Assembly (NCBI RefSeq): GCF_022811845.1
Contig: NZ_CP064266.1
Coordinates: forward strand, 4,960,001-5,024,000
Direction of reading: 5' to 3'
From: Bacillus pseudomycoides
Lineage (GTDB): Bacteria > Bacillota > Bacilli > Bacillales > Bacillaceae_G
Length of the DNA: 64,000 nucleotides
The notes beneath the pieces are model-generated. The model was not told where the DNA came from. It ran no database searches and worked only from the letters and a program-made list of their open reading frames with translations. Shown one piece after another: positions 42,105 to 51,870 of the stretch (positions are counted from its first letter, which is position 1; each line of letters starts with the position of its first letter). The translations under genes were made by a program, and so were the position numbers.

Positions 42105-43193
42105 TCACCTCGTCTCTTCTTTGCGCTCCTTTGCACGCAACTGACCGCAGGCAGCATCAATATCATGACCTTGTTCACGGCGAATCGTTACATTCACTCC
42201 ACGGTCTTTTAGCGTCTTTTCAAATAAGAAAATTTGCTCACGTGGCGTTCTTACATAATCGCGCTCTGGTACGTAGTTTACCGGAATTAAGTTCACATGA
42301 CACTTTACACCTTTTAACAATTGAGCAAGTTCTTCAGCGTGCTCAACTTGGTCATTTTCTCCTCCAAATAAACCATATTCAAATGTAATACGACGCCCCG
42401 TTCTATTTACATAATATTTAATAGCTTCCATTAAATCTGGCAGCTTATAAGCACGGTTAATTGGCATTAATTTTGAACGTAATTCTGTATTTGGAGCATG
42501 CAATGAAATCGCAAAGTTAATTTGCATATCTTCTTCAGCGAACTTATAAATTTTCGGGATAATTCCACTTGTTGAAACCGTCATATGACGCGCACCAATG
42601 TGGATTCCTTTTTCATGATTTACAATGCGTAGGAATGCCATTAAATTATCGTAATTATCAAACGGTTCTCCAATACCCATTACAACAAGAGAGCTCACGC
42701 GTTCTTCTGTCTCATCAAGCGCACGTTGAACCTCAACTACTTGTGCTACAATTTCCCCAGCCTCTAGATTTCGTTTTAAACCACCTAGTGTAGATGCACA
42801 AAATGTACAGCCAATACGACATCCAACTTGCGTTGTTACACAAATGGAATTTCCATATTCATGTCGCATTAATACTGTTTCAATCGAATAGCCATCATAT
42901 AATTGGAATAAAAATTTAATTGTTCCATCGGAAGATGTTTGTTTTACTAACGTATTTAAAGTAGTTATATCAAAGGAATTCGACAATTTATCACGCAATC
43001 CTTTGGAAAGGTTTGTCATATCCTCATAATTTTTTACACGTTTTTTATATAGCCAATCAAAAATTTGACCTGCACGGAATTTCGGTTCCCCGTGTTCCTT
43101 TAACCAATCTTGCATTTCATGAAGTTGTAAAGAGTAAATAGATGGTTTTTTCGTTTCTAGATTTTTCTTTTGTTTTCTTACAGTCGTTTCCAT
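42105..43193 (-). CDS. rlmN: 23S rRNA and tRNA A2 methyltransferase RlmN
   Basis: Radical SAM enzyme that methylates C2 of A2503 in 23S rRNA and A37 in some tRNAs. The 362-residue protein has the cluster motif CRIGCTFCAS, GIGEPFDNYDN, and the two further cysteines needed for its mechanism, including one in REQGHDIDAACGQL near the end. It lies 4 bp after rsmB. RlmN and Cfr share this fold; length and motifs fit RlmN. Confidence 0.96.
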   Translation of the reverse strand: METTVRKQKKNLETKKPSIYSLQLHEMQDWLKEHGEPKFRAGQIFDWLYKKRVKNYEDMTNLSKGLRDKLSNSFDITTLNTLVKQTSSDGTIKFLFQLYDGYSIETVLMRHEYGNSICVTTQVGCRIGCTFCASTLGGLKRNLEAGEIVAQVVEVQRALDETEERVSSLVVMGIGEPFDNYDNLMAFLRIVNHEKGIHIGARHMTVSTSGIIPKIYKFAEEDMQINFAISLHAPNTELRSKLMPINRAYKLPDLMEAIKYYVNRTGRRITFEYGLFGGENDQVEHAEELAQLLKGVKCHVNLIPVNYVPERDYVRTPREQIFLFEKTLKDRGVNVTIRREQGHDIDAACGQLRAKERKEETR

Positions 43194-43197
43194 GATG

Positions 43198-44532
43198 CTA
43201 CACCTTCTTCCTTAAACAAGCAATATAAAAGCCATCTGTTGCAAAATAATGCGGTAAAATTTGTACTTGCCCTTCATTTATATAAGGATGCAATTTTTCT
43301 GGCATGCGCTCTTCCATAGTAGTATCCCATTCAAACTCAGGATGCTCTTGTAAAAATCGCTCTATCACTTGTTCATTTTCTATTTTTTCAATTGTACATG
43401 TACTATAAACAAGGCGACCACCTGTTTTTAACAGCGGAGCTACTTTTTCTAGTATCGATAGCTGAATTGTCGACAGTCTTTCACTATCGCCTTTTTCTTT
43501 ACCTAATTTAATATCAGGTTTACGTCTGATTACACCAAACCCAGAGCAAGGTGCATCTACTAATATTTTATCAAAACTTTCATTTGCAAAATGTTCTTGA
43601 ACTTTTCTAGCATCAAGTGCCTTCGTTTCAACATTTTCTAGATTAAGGCGCTGCGCTTGTTGTTGAATTAACCGAACTTTATGTGAGTGCAAATCAAGCG
43701 ACATCACCTGTCCAGTTCCCTTTAAGCGCTCTGCAATATGTGTTGTTTTTCCGCCAGGTGCCGCGCAGCTATCTAAAACCTTATCTCCTTCTGCTGGTTC
43801 TAGAGCACGTGCAACAAGCATAGAGCTTTCATCTTGAATAGAAAGGAAGCCTTTTTGAAACGCTTTTGTATGCGCCACGTTTCCTTTTTCAATTTGGATA
43901 GCATCTTCTGATAAATCACCACGTTTTGCCTCTATCCCCTCATTTTCTAACAAGGAAATTGCTTCTTCTACGGTTCCTTTATCGACATTTACACGCGCTG
44001 CTGAAACAGGTGGAAGCATATTTACTTCACACATTTTTTTTGCTGTTTCTAAATCATATGCTGTCGTCCATTCTTGTACAAGCCACTCTGGATGACTCGT
44101 TGCAACAGCAAGTCGTTTTATTGGATCTTGTATTTCCTCTAAAGCTGGCACACCTTCCCGTTGAATTGAGCGCAATACACCATTTACCATACCTGCAATC
44201 CCTTTATGACCACGGCGTTTCGCGATTTCAACTGCTTCATGAATTACCGCTCTTTCTGGAACACGATCTAAATATAACATTTGATATAAGGAAAGACGGA
44301 GTAAAACTTTCACCCATGCCTCTACCTTTTTTCTTAAAAATGGTTGTAAATAGTAATCAAGCGTGTCTCGACGTTGAATCGTTCCATATACAATTTCTGT
44401 TAATAGACCGACGTCTTTTCGATCAATCGCGCTTTTTTCAATTAAATTATTTAAAAGCAAATTGCTATAAGCACCGCTTTTTTCTACTTGCATTAAGCCA
44501 TCAAGAGCTAACTCACGAACATTTTGTCTCAT
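43198..44532 (-). CDS. rsmB: 16S rRNA (cytosine-967-C5)-methyltransferase RsmB
   Basis: Methylates C967 of 16S rRNA. The 444-residue protein has an N-terminal NusB-like helical domain (about 1-130) and a C-terminal SAM methyltransferase domain with CAAPGGKTTHIAE, DAPCSGFG and STCTIEKIENE (the two catalytic Cys regions). Its start overlaps the fmt stop by 4 bp. Confidence 0.96.
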   Translation of the reverse strand: MRQNVRELALDGLMQVEKSGAYSNLLLNNLIEKSAIDRKDVGLLTEIVYGTIQRRDTLDYYLQPFLRKKVEAWVKVLLRLSLYQMLYLDRVPERAVIHEAVEIAKRRGHKGIAGMVNGVLRSIQREGVPALEEIQDPIKRLAVATSHPEWLVQEWTTAYDLETAKKMCEVNMLPPVSAARVNVDKGTVEEAISLLENEGIEAKRGDLSEDAIQIEKGNVAHTKAFQKGFLSIQDESSMLVARALEPAEGDKVLDSCAAPGGKTTHIAERLKGTGQVMSLDLHSHKVRLIQQQAQRLNLENVETKALDARKVQEHFANESFDKILVDAPCSGFGVIRRKPDIKLGKEKGDSERLSTIQLSILEKVAPLLKTGGRLVYSTCTIEKIENEQVIERFLQEHPEFEWDTTMEERMPEKLHPYINEGQVQILPHYFATDGFYIACLRKKV

Positions 44533-45473
44533 GCGTCTTCTCCTAACTTCGTCCCAATTTTAGGTTTTGTTCCACGTAAAAATTGTGAACAGCTCATACG
44601 TTTTTTACCAGATGGTTGCAGTTCAGTAATTTTAACACCCGTTTCATTCCCTGTTGCCACAACAAAACCATCTTCTTCAATCGCTACAATAGAACCCGCT
44701 TCAGCCTGCATAGTTACAGGAACTTTTTCGCCCCACCATACTTTTACAACTTGTCCTGCTAAAGTCGTATAAGCAACTGGCCACGGATTTAAACCACGAA
44801 TGTGATTGTACACTTCTTCTCCGGTTTTCGTCCAATCGATTTTTTCTTGTTCACGCTTAATATTATATGCAAATGTTACTTCAGCTTCATTTTGTTTAAT
44901 TGGCTCTAATTTCCCTTGGATTAATAAAGGCACTGTTTTTGATAATAAGTGAGCTCCAGCTTCACTTAATTTATCAAATAATGAACCAGTTGTTTCACGT
45001 TCTTCAATTTCCACTTCCACTTGCGTTAAAATATCACCAGCATCTAATTTTTCCACCATATACATAATTGTGATACCTGTCTTTTCTTTCCCTTGCATGA
45101 TGGAATAATGAATTGGTGCACCACCACGAAGTTCTGGAAGTAAGGAAGCATGAACATTAATACATCCGTACTTTGGTGCCTCTAAGATTTCGTTTGGTAC
45201 TATTTGTCCGAACGCAGCTGTTACAATTAAATCCGGCTCTAATGCCAACACTTTTTCATATTCGTTTTTTTCACGGATTTTTAACGGTTGTAATACCGGG
45301 ATACCGTGTTTTTCCGCTTCAACCTTAACAGGGGTTGGTGTCATAACTTTTTTTCTTCCTACTGGGCGATCAGGTTGCGTTACAACACCTATTACATCAT
45401 ATCCATCTTCAATAAGACGACGAAGCACCGGTACAGAAAAGTCCGGTGTTCCCATAAACACTACTTTTATCAT
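44529..45473 (-). CDS. fmt: Methionyl-tRNA formyltransferase
   Basis: Formylates initiator Met-tRNA using 10-formyltetrahydrofolate. The 314-residue protein starts IKVVFMGTPDFSVPVL, has NVHASLLPELRGGAPIH with the catalytic His/Ser region, GITIMYMVEKLDAGDIL, and a C-terminal OB-fold tRNA-binding domain. It lies 16 bp after def, a widely conserved pair acting at the two ends of N-formyl-methionine metabolism. Confidence 0.97.
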   Translation of the reverse strand: MIKVVFMGTPDFSVPVLRRLIEDGYDVIGVVTQPDRPVGRKKVMTPTPVKVEAEKHGIPVLQPLKIREKNEYEKVLALEPDLIVTAAFGQIVPNEILEAPKYGCINVHASLLPELRGGAPIHYSIMQGKEKTGITIMYMVEKLDAGDILTQVEVEIEERETTGSLFDKLSEAGAHLLSKTVPLLIQGKLEPIKQNEAEVTFAYNIKREQEKIDWTKTGEEVYNHIRGLNPWPVAYTTLAGQVVKVWWGEKVPVTMQAEAGSIVAIEEDGFVVATGNETGVKITELQPSGKKRMSCSQFLRGTKPKIGTKLGEDA

Positions 45474-45489
45474 TCAAAAACCGCTCCTT

Positions 45490-45966
45490 TTACATCTCTT
45501 CTAATTCATTTTCCTCATAATATCTCGTCACTTTTGACGTGAATAACACACCGTGTAAATGATCGATTTCATGTTGAATTGCGCGTGCTAGGAAATCATC
45601 TGCCTCTAATAAAAAAATTTTACCACGACGATTTTGCGCACGTACTTTAATATACTCCGCACGCTCCACTTCACCATAAAGTCCCGGAAAGCTTAAACAA
45701 CCTTCGGGACCTACTTGTTCACCACGTTTTTCTAAAATAACCGGATTAATTAGTTCGATTTTTCCCGTATCATCACCAATATCAACAACTGCTACTTGCA
45801 AACTTACGCCGACTTGCGGCGCTGCTAAACCGACTCCATCTGCAACTAACATTGTTTCGTGCATATCTTTTAACAAATTCACTAACTTTTTATCAAAGTT
45901 GATTACCCGTTCACATGGGGTTTCTAATACTTCATCTGGGTGCTTTACAATTTCTAAAACTGCCAT
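45490..45966 (-). CDS. def: Peptide deformylase
   Basis: Removes the formyl group from nascent proteins. The 158-residue metalloenzyme has motif 1 GVGLAAPQ, motif 2 EGCLSFP with metal ligand Cys90, and motif 3 QHEIDHLHG with His132, Glu133 and His136. The short size is typical of this type; B. cereus group genomes usually carry a second deformylase elsewhere. It lies 11 bp after priA. Confidence 0.97.
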   Translation of the reverse strand: MAVLEIVKHPDEVLETPCERVINFDKKLVNLLKDMHETMLVADGVGLAAPQVGVSLQVAVVDIGDDTGKIELINPVILEKRGEQVGPEGCLSFPGLYGEVERAEYIKVRAQNRRGKIFLLEADDFLARAIQHEIDHLHGVLFTSKVTRYYEENELEEM

Positions 45967-45977
45967 ATTTTCCTCCG

Positions 45978-48383
45978 CTACATTAACATTGTTGGATTAA
46001 AGTCGATTGAGATCTGCAAATCTTTTTGCATTTCTGCCTGATAATGTTCATTTACCATTTTGAGCACGTACTTTAAGTTTGGTTCCCGCTTGTATTTTAT
46101 CATGCATTGGTATCGATATCTATCTTTTATCCTTGGAATTGCTGAAGCAACCGGTCCTAGCACCATTGTTTGCCGCGAGCAATGTGTTCGTAAATAACCG
46201 ACAATTTTTTCCGTTACTTGTACTGCTTTCAATAACTCTGGATGCGAAACGGTTATAAGGGTGACATAGTAGTACGGTGGATATTGCCTCATTTTTCTCA
46301 TTTGCATTTCTTGATCAAAAAATACATCGTACTGCTGATTCTTTGCTAGTTCTACGCTATAGTGTTCCGGCGTATACGTTTGAATTACTACTTCTCCCGG
46401 TAATTCATGCCGTCCTGCTCGCCCACTCACCTGTGTCAATAACTGATACGTTTTTTCACTTGCCCTGAAATCAGGTAAATGCAGCATCGTATCAGCTGTT
46501 AAAACACCTACAAGCGTAACCTTTGGAAAATCGAGCCCTTTGGCAATCATTTGTGTACCAAGTAAGATATCTGCTTTCTCTTCACCAAAGGCTTTTAATA
46601 GTTTTTCGTGCATTCCTTTTCGACTCGTCGTATCAACATCCATACGGATAACCCGCGCCTCTGGAAATAATTTTGTGATTTCTTCTTCTACCTTTTGCGT
46701 TCCTGTACCAAAAAAACGAATGTACGAACTATTACAAGCAGGGCAAGCAGTTGGCATACTTTCTTCATAGCTACAATAGTGACATTTTAAGCGGTGATTC
46801 ATTTTATGATAAGTGAGTGATATATCACAATGAGGGCATTGTACAACATAACCACAATCACGACACATAACAAACGTTGAATGGCCTCTTCGATTTAAAA
46901 AAAGAACCATTTGTTCTTTCTTTTCTAATCGATCCGCTATTTTCTCATGAAGTAACTTTGAAAACATAGAACGATTTCCATCACGCAGTTCCTCACGCAT
47001 ATCAACAATTTCTACTGTCGGCAACGCTTGTTCATTCATACGCTTTTGCATTGTTAGTAGCTGATAAACACCCTTCTTCGCTCTAGCAAATGATTCAAGT
47101 GTCGGTGTTGCACTACCGAGTACAATTGGACATTTGTGATGTTGTCCTCTCCAAACCGCAACATCTCTAGCATGATACCTTGGATTATCTTCTTGCTTAT
47201 AACTCGATTCATGTTCTTCATCAATAATAATAATTCCTAGGTTCTCAAATGGCGCAAAAATAGCGGAGCGCGCCCCAACAACTACCTTTACTTCTTTTCG
47301 TAAAATTTTTCGCCATTCATCATATTTTTCCCCAACAGAAAGTGCACTATGAAGAACCGCAACTTGTGAGCCAAACCGTCCTTTAAAACGGTCCACCATT
47401 TGCGGCGTTAAAGCGATTTCTGGAACGAGCACAATGGCTTCTTTTCCTTTTTGTAATGCCGCTGCGATGGATTGTAAATACACTTCTGTTTTACCGCTTC
47501 CTGTAACACCATATAGCAAAAATGGATTATATGTTTCATTTTCAATAGATGACAAAATAGGTGTAATCACTTGTTTTTGTTCATCTGTAAGTGGAAATGG
47601 CTTTGTCTGTTCAAAAGCTTCATCGTCATATGGATTACGATATACTTCAACATACTTCTCTACAAGCAATCCTTTTGTTACAAGAGACTTTACCGGGGCA
47701 TCTGTTATTTGTAGTTCTTCTGTTAATGTTTTTAATGCCACACTACGATAATGTTCTACAAAGTAATAAAGTACATCTTGTTGCTTTTTACTTTTTAGCT
47801 CAAATGCAGCTGCCTCTAATTGTTCCTGTGGCAATTCTGGCTGAACCATTCTTTGTTTCTTCTTTTGCACTTTATCTTTTACTTTATAGATAACTTCAAT
47901 AGTGCCTTTTGTTATCTCTTTTTGAACCATGCGATACATATGCGGGTGCATAGCAATTTCTTCCCAATCTATCGCTTCTTTCCCTTGAAACCAATTACAA
48001 ATTTCCGGTGCTGCTTCTTCTGGTTTATGAAGCTGTAATCGCTTTTTATATGTTGCTTTAATCGCAGCTGGAAGCATAACTTGAAACGCTGAAATTGTAT
48101 AACATAACGTTTCATCCGTAAGCCAAAACCCTAGTTTTAACAATTCCTCATTTAAAACTGGAGTAACATCTAATATTTCATGTAATGCTTTTAACTTCTT
48201 ACTTTCCACATCGACTGAATCTTTTATTTCAATAATAAAACCTTGTAATTTTCGCGGACCAAACGGAACAACTACACGCATACCTGTTTGTACAATATCT
48301 TCCCATTTCTCTGGGATAATATAATCAAACGGACGATCTGTTTGACGTGCCGGTACATCAACGATTACACTGGCAAATTTCAT
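45978..48383 (-). CDS. priA: Primosomal protein N' (PriA helicase)
   Basis: Restarts collapsed replication forks by loading the primosome. The 801-residue protein has N-terminal 3'BD and winged-helix domains, Walker A LLYGVTGSGKTEVYL, DEEH in IIIDEEHESSYKQ, a zinc-binding insertion with paired cysteines (CRDCGYVVQCPHC and CHYC...CPAC), and helicase C motifs TQMIAKGLDFP and SGRAGR. Its start overlaps the coaBC stop by 4 bp. Confidence 0.97.
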   Translation of the reverse strand: MKFASVIVDVPARQTDRPFDYIIPEKWEDIVQTGMRVVVPFGPRKLQGFIIEIKDSVDVESKKLKALHEILDVTPVLNEELLKLGFWLTDETLCYTISAFQVMLPAAIKATYKKRLQLHKPEEAAPEICNWFQGKEAIDWEEIAMHPHMYRMVQKEITKGTIEVIYKVKDKVQKKKQRMVQPELPQEQLEAAAFELKSKKQQDVLYYFVEHYRSVALKTLTEELQITDAPVKSLVTKGLLVEKYVEVYRNPYDDEAFEQTKPFPLTDEQKQVITPILSSIENETYNPFLLYGVTGSGKTEVYLQSIAAALQKGKEAIVLVPEIALTPQMVDRFKGRFGSQVAVLHSALSVGEKYDEWRKILRKEVKVVVGARSAIFAPFENLGIIIIDEEHESSYKQEDNPRYHARDVAVWRGQHHKCPIVLGSATPTLESFARAKKGVYQLLTMQKRMNEQALPTVEIVDMREELRDGNRSMFSKLLHEKIADRLEKKEQMVLFLNRRGHSTFVMCRDCGYVVQCPHCDISLTYHKMNHRLKCHYCSYEESMPTACPACNSSYIRFFGTGTQKVEEEITKLFPEARVIRMDVDTTSRKGMHEKLLKAFGEEKADILLGTQMIAKGLDFPKVTLVGVLTADTMLHLPDFRASEKTYQLLTQVSGRAGRHELPGEVVIQTYTPEHYSVELAKNQQYDVFFDQEMQMRKMRQYPPYYYVTLITVSHPELLKAVQVTEKIVGYLRTHCSRQTMVLGPVASAIPRIKDRYRYQCMIKYKREPNLKYVLKMVNEHYQAEMQKDLQISIDFNPTMLM

Positions 48384-49585
48384 ACATGATCCTCTTCTAA
48401 CATCGCTTCGATTTGTATTAAGATTTCACGTGCAACTTCTTTCTTGGTTAAGAGAGGCAGTCGAATAATTTCTCCACCTTTTCTATACATTGTTACAATA
48501 TTCGTATCTGTACCAAACCCTGCGCCTTGTGCTTTCACATCATTTGCAACAATCATATCCGCGTTTTTTTCACGTAATTTTTTTGTTGCATATTCTTCAA
48601 TATTTATCGTTTCAGCAGCAAAACCAACAAGTAGCTGGTTTTCCTTTTTCTCACCAAGTGTTTTTAAAATATCGGTTGTTCTTTCTAACTCAATGACCGC
48701 ATCGCCACTTTTCTTTTTCATCTTCTGATCATGCACAATTTTGGGGCGATAATCTGCTACTGCAGCTGTTTTAATCACAACATCCATAGATCCATAATGC
48801 TGCATTACAGCTTCTAACATTTCTTGAGCAGATTCTACTTGCACTGTTGTTACATTTACAGGCGGTGTGATTGCAGTTGGACCTGAAACAAGAATTACAT
48901 CCGCACCTAAGTCCGCCGCAACTTCCGCTAGAGCATACCCCATTTTCCCTGAAGAAAAATTCGTCATAAAACGTACGGGATCAATTTTTTCACGAGTTGG
49001 GCCAGCCGTTACTAAAATTTTCTTCCCTTTTAATGGTTTATGTTCTGCAAACGCTTCTTGCAATCGAACGATAATCGCTTCCGGTTCTTCCAATCGACCT
49101 TTCGCAACATATCCACATGCTAAAAAACCTTCCCCAGGCTCAATAAATGTATATCCTAACGATTTTAATGTCATCATATTTTTTTGAACAATTTTATTTT
49201 CATACATATGCACATTCATAGCAGGTGCAATCCAAACTGGTGCTGTAGTAGCTAACAACGTTGTTGTAATCATATCATCAGCAATACCATTTGCTAGTTT
49301 CCCTATACAGTTCGCTGTTGCTGGAGCAACGAGTACAACGTCCGCCCAATCTGCTAAATCAATATGAGCAATAACTGCAGAATCTTTTTCATCAAACGTA
49401 TCCGTATATACATCATGGCGAGAAAGCGCTTGAAATGTAAGAGGTGTAACAAATTTCATTGCTGATTCACTCATCATTACTTTTACAAGTGCTCCTGCTT
49501 GTGTTAATTTACTCGTTAACGCAGCCGCTTTGAAAACAGCAATGCCTCCTGTTACACATAGAAGTATCTTTTTCCCTTTTAGCAT
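48380..49585 (-). CDS. coaBC: Bifunctional phosphopantothenoylcysteine decarboxylase/synthetase
   Basis: Carries out two steps of coenzyme A synthesis. The 401-residue protein has the flavin-dependent CoaC domain (about 1-185: KILLCVTGGIAVFKAA, NGIADDMITTTLLA, APAMNVHMYEN with active-site residues) and the CoaB domain (from about 186: KKILVTAGPTREKIDPVRFM, NFSSGKMGYALAE, and AAVADYRP). A 9-bp inverted repeat lies in its leader (49620-49641). Confidence 0.97.
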   Translation of the reverse strand: MLKGKKILLCVTGGIAVFKAAALTSKLTQAGALVKVMMSESAMKFVTPLTFQALSRHDVYTDTFDEKDSAVIAHIDLADWADVVLVAPATANCIGKLANGIADDMITTTLLATTAPVWIAPAMNVHMYENKIVQKNMMTLKSLGYTFIEPGEGFLACGYVAKGRLEEPEAIIVRLQEAFAEHKPLKGKKILVTAGPTREKIDPVRFMTNFSSGKMGYALAEVAADLGADVILVSGPTAITPPVNVTTVQVESAQEMLEAVMQHYGSMDVVIKTAAVADYRPKIVHDQKMKKKSGDAVIELERTTDILKTLGEKKENQLLVGFAAETINIEEYATKKLREKNADMIVANDVKAQGAGFGTDTNIVTMYRKGGEIIRLPLLTKKEVAREILIQIEAMLEEDHV

Positions 49586-49619
49586 ATGACTCGTCCTCTT
49601 TCTTTTTCAAACTTATCCT

Positions 49620-49641
49620 GCTGGAATGTATTCATTCCAGC
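49620..49641 (-). promoter_or_regulatory. Inverted repeat in the coaBC leader
   Basis: GCTGGAATG and CATTCCAGC flank a 4-nt TATT loop, a perfect 9-bp stem 35 nt before the coaBC start. No T run follows, so it is not a terminator; an operator or 5' hairpin is possible. Confidence 0.45.
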
Positions 49642-49694
49642 TCGTCAGTGCTAGTATTTCATAAAACAAAAAACGATTTCTTTTTAGCTCTATC

Positions 49695-49732
49695 GTAAAA
49701 AAATAACAACCTACTTGTAAATAGGTTGTTAC
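49695..49732 (-). terminator. Terminator after rpoZ
   Basis: TAACAACCTA and TAGGTTGTTA form a 10-bp stem with an 8-nt loop; the minus strand continues TTTTTTT. Confidence 0.88.
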
Positions 49733-49784
49733 CGTTACATAGAAAAGTATAAAGTCTATGTTTTCATTTGTCGAAGAGAATGCC

Positions 49785-49997
49785 TTACTCAGACACTTTC
49801 TCTTCGCTTGGTACATACTTTAACGATTCTGTATCAATTTCTTCCAATGCTTTACCTACACATTTATGAGAAACAGGGTTCTCAACCGCACAATCGTTTG
49901 CCATTTGCATTTCACGAGCGCGCTTTGCAGCTACCGTTACTAGTGTATATTTAGAGTCGATTTTTTTTAGTAATGAATCAATTGATGGATTTAACAT
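49785..49997 (-). CDS. rpoZ: RNA polymerase omega subunit
   Basis: Small subunit that helps assemble the beta' subunit and binds ppGpp in some bacteria. The 70-residue product begins MLNPSIDSLLKKIDSKYTLV, with VAAKRAREMQ and KCVGKALEEI, the omega pattern. It is 1 bp after gmk, the conserved gmk-rpoZ pair linking GMP metabolism and transcription. Confidence 0.95.
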   Translation of the reverse strand: MLNPSIDSLLKKIDSKYTLVTVAAKRAREMQMANDCAVENPVSHKCVGKALEEIDTESLKYVPSEEKVSE

Positions 49998-49998
49998 A

Positions 49999-50616
49999 TT
50001 AAATACCCTCCGTCATTTCTTTATAATATTTCGCTACTCTTTCGCGGCGGCAATGTTCACCAACCACAATAGCTTTAATGCGCTCACAAGCAAGTTCCAC
50101 TCTATCATTTTCTACTACGTAGTCATAAGCATCCATCATTTCGATTTCTTCTTTTGCTACAGTTAAACGATTTTCAATAACATCTTCAGTCTCTGTACCG
50201 CGACCAACAATTCGGTTCTTTAGTTCTGATAAACTTGGAGGAGCTAAGAAAATAAATACACCTTCTGGGAAAGCTTTCTTTACTTGAATTGCTCCTTGTA
50301 CTTCAATTTCTAAGAACACATCTTTTCCTTCTTGTAATGTCTTTTCAACATAATCAATTGGTGTTCCGTAGTAATTCCCAACGAACTCTGCCCACTCAAG
50401 CAGCTTTTCGTTCCGAATCATTTCTTCAAATTCTTCTCTCTCTTTAAAGAAATAATCCACACCATCTACTTCACCTTCACGCGGTTTGCGTGTCGTTACT
50501 GAAATAGAGTATTGAAATTTTGTATCTTCATGGCTGAACAATTCTTTTCGAACTGTCCCTTTCCCAACGCCAGAAGGTCCTGAAAGAACGATGAGCAACC
50601 CTCTTCTACTTCTCAT
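49999..50616 (-). CDS. gmk: Guanylate kinase
   Basis: Converts GMP to GDP. The 205-residue P-loop kinase has LIVLSGPSGVGKGTVRKEL, YSISVTTRKPREGEVDGVDY for GMP binding and VFLEIEVQGAIQVK. A GTG nine codons earlier overlaps the remA end; the ATG at 50616 matches the family start but has an unusually distant ribosome site (GGTAGG about 12 nt upstream, inside remA). Confidence 0.96.
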   Translation of the reverse strand: MRSRRGLLIVLSGPSGVGKGTVRKELFSHEDTKFQYSISVTTRKPREGEVDGVDYFFKEREEFEEMIRNEKLLEWAEFVGNYYGTPIDYVEKTLQEGKDVFLEIEVQGAIQVKKAFPEGVFIFLAPPSLSELKNRIVGRGTETEDVIENRLTVAKEEIEMMDAYDYVVENDRVELACERIKAIVVGEHCRRERVAKYYKEMTEGI

Positions 50617-50629
50617 AAATATGTAAAAC

Positions 50630-50893
50630 CTACCCTTCCTCACTTAAATCTTCTTTATTATTTAAACGATGTGCAATCGTCTCTGGTTGAATTGGACTTA
50701 ATACAATATGCCCATCATCCATAACAATAACCGCCCTTGTTTTTCTCCCATACGTAGCATCAAGTAACACGTTATGTTCACGCGCTTCCTGTACCGTTCG
50801 TTTAATAGGAGCTGACTCCGGACTTACAATTGCAATAATTCGATGAGCAGATACGATATTTCCATATCCAATGTTTAAAAACCGCATGGCCAT
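50630..50893 (-). CDS. remA: Extracellular matrix regulator RemA (DUF370)
   Basis: DNA-binding protein that activates matrix and osmoprotection genes in B. subtilis. The 87-residue product begins MAMRFLNIGYGNIVSAHRII and has IVSPESAPIKR and DATYGRKTRAVIVMDDGHIVLS, the DUF370 signature. GGAGG is 8 nt before the first ATG. It sits between yicC and gmk as in B. subtilis (yloC-remA-gmk). Confidence 0.95.
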   Translation of the reverse strand: MAMRFLNIGYGNIVSAHRIIAIVSPESAPIKRTVQEAREHNVLLDATYGRKTRAVIVMDDGHIVLSPIQPETIAHRLNNKEDLSEEG

Positions 50894-50960
50894 AGTTTGC
50901 GCCTCCTAGTAAGTCTATCCGATTTCCCCACCACGTATAACTTTATATATTTTTTGACAG

Positions 50961-51836
50961 CTACTCAATATTTTGTACCTGTTCACGAATTTTTTCAAGA
51001 TTATTTTTCATTTCTACAACATATTTTGAAATTGTTAAGTCGTTTGCCTTAGAACCAATTGTATTAATTTCACGATGCATCTCCTGTACGATAAAGTCCA
51101 TTTTTCTTCCAACAGGCTCTGCAATCCCAAGTGCTTCTTGAAATTGATCCAAGTGACTTTGCAAACGAACCAATTCTTCATGAATATCACAGCGCTCGGC
51201 AAACATCGCTACTTCTGTCAGCAATCGCTGTTCATCTAACTCCTGATTATGTAATTCTTTTAAGCGATTTTCTAATCGTTCACGATATCTTTGAATGACA
51301 ATTGGGGCATGCGGGATAATCGCATTCACACAATTGTGGATTTCTTGTAAACGATATGCTATATCTTTATGTAATCGTTCTCCTTCGCCATCCCTCATTA
51401 TTTTTAACGTACGAGCAGCTTGGCGAATAGCTTCATATAAATTTTGCTCAAATTGTTCATTTACATTTTCCGTTTCTTCAATCTCCGTTACTTCTGGCAT
51501 TGCCATTAATTGTTGAAGTGTAATGGAATCTTGTAATTGAAATTTTTTTTTCACGTCTTTCATAATGGATTTATACTGCTCAAGAAGTGACCAATTCACA
51601 CTTAACTTTCTCTCAACAAGCCCTTCTCCTGTAACAACAATGGACACTTCAATACGCCCACGGCGAACTTGTTCTGCAATTAACTTACGAATTTTATCTT
51701 CGAAAACCATCATTTGTTTTGGAAGTCGAATATTCATCTCTAAAAAGCGATGATTCACCGACTTCATTTCTACTGTAATTTGAAAAGCGTCGTTTTCCAC
51801 CTTCGCTCGTCCAAATCCTGTCATACTAGAAATCAT
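50961..51836 (-). CDS. yicC: YicC/YloC family endoribonuclease-like protein
   Basis: Member of the YicC family; the E. coli protein has been linked to small-RNA decay, and the family is widely conserved. The 291-residue product starts MISSMTGFGRAKVEND, the hallmark N-terminus, and ends in the DUF1732 domain with FIVQEMHREINTIGSKAND. An upstream TTG lies within the GGATGTGA ribosome site and is rejected. A promoter and a hairpin lie between it and the Ca2+ ATPase. Confidence 0.93.
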   Translation of the reverse strand: MISSMTGFGRAKVENDAFQITVEMKSVNHRFLEMNIRLPKQMMVFEDKIRKLIAEQVRRGRIEVSIVVTGEGLVERKLSVNWSLLEQYKSIMKDVKKKFQLQDSITLQQLMAMPEVTEIEETENVNEQFEQNLYEAIRQAARTLKIMRDGEGERLHKDIAYRLQEIHNCVNAIIPHAPIVIQRYRERLENRLKELHNQELDEQRLLTEVAMFAERCDIHEELVRLQSHLDQFQEALGIAEPVGRKMDFIVQEMHREINTIGSKANDLTISKYVVEMKNNLEKIREQVQNIE

Positions 51837-51870
51837 CTTTATCACATCCAAGGCATGAAATAACTCAATG

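Noticed and set aside
43926..44546. 206-codon plus-strand open frame
   Set aside because: Lies wholly antisense to rsmB; composition is leucine/histidine-rich, typical of a shadow of a real gene, with no ribosome site.
49613..49816. 67-codon minus-strand frame between rpoZ and coaBC
   Set aside because: Overlaps the rpoZ 3' end and runs through its terminator; residues resemble translated intergenic DNA.
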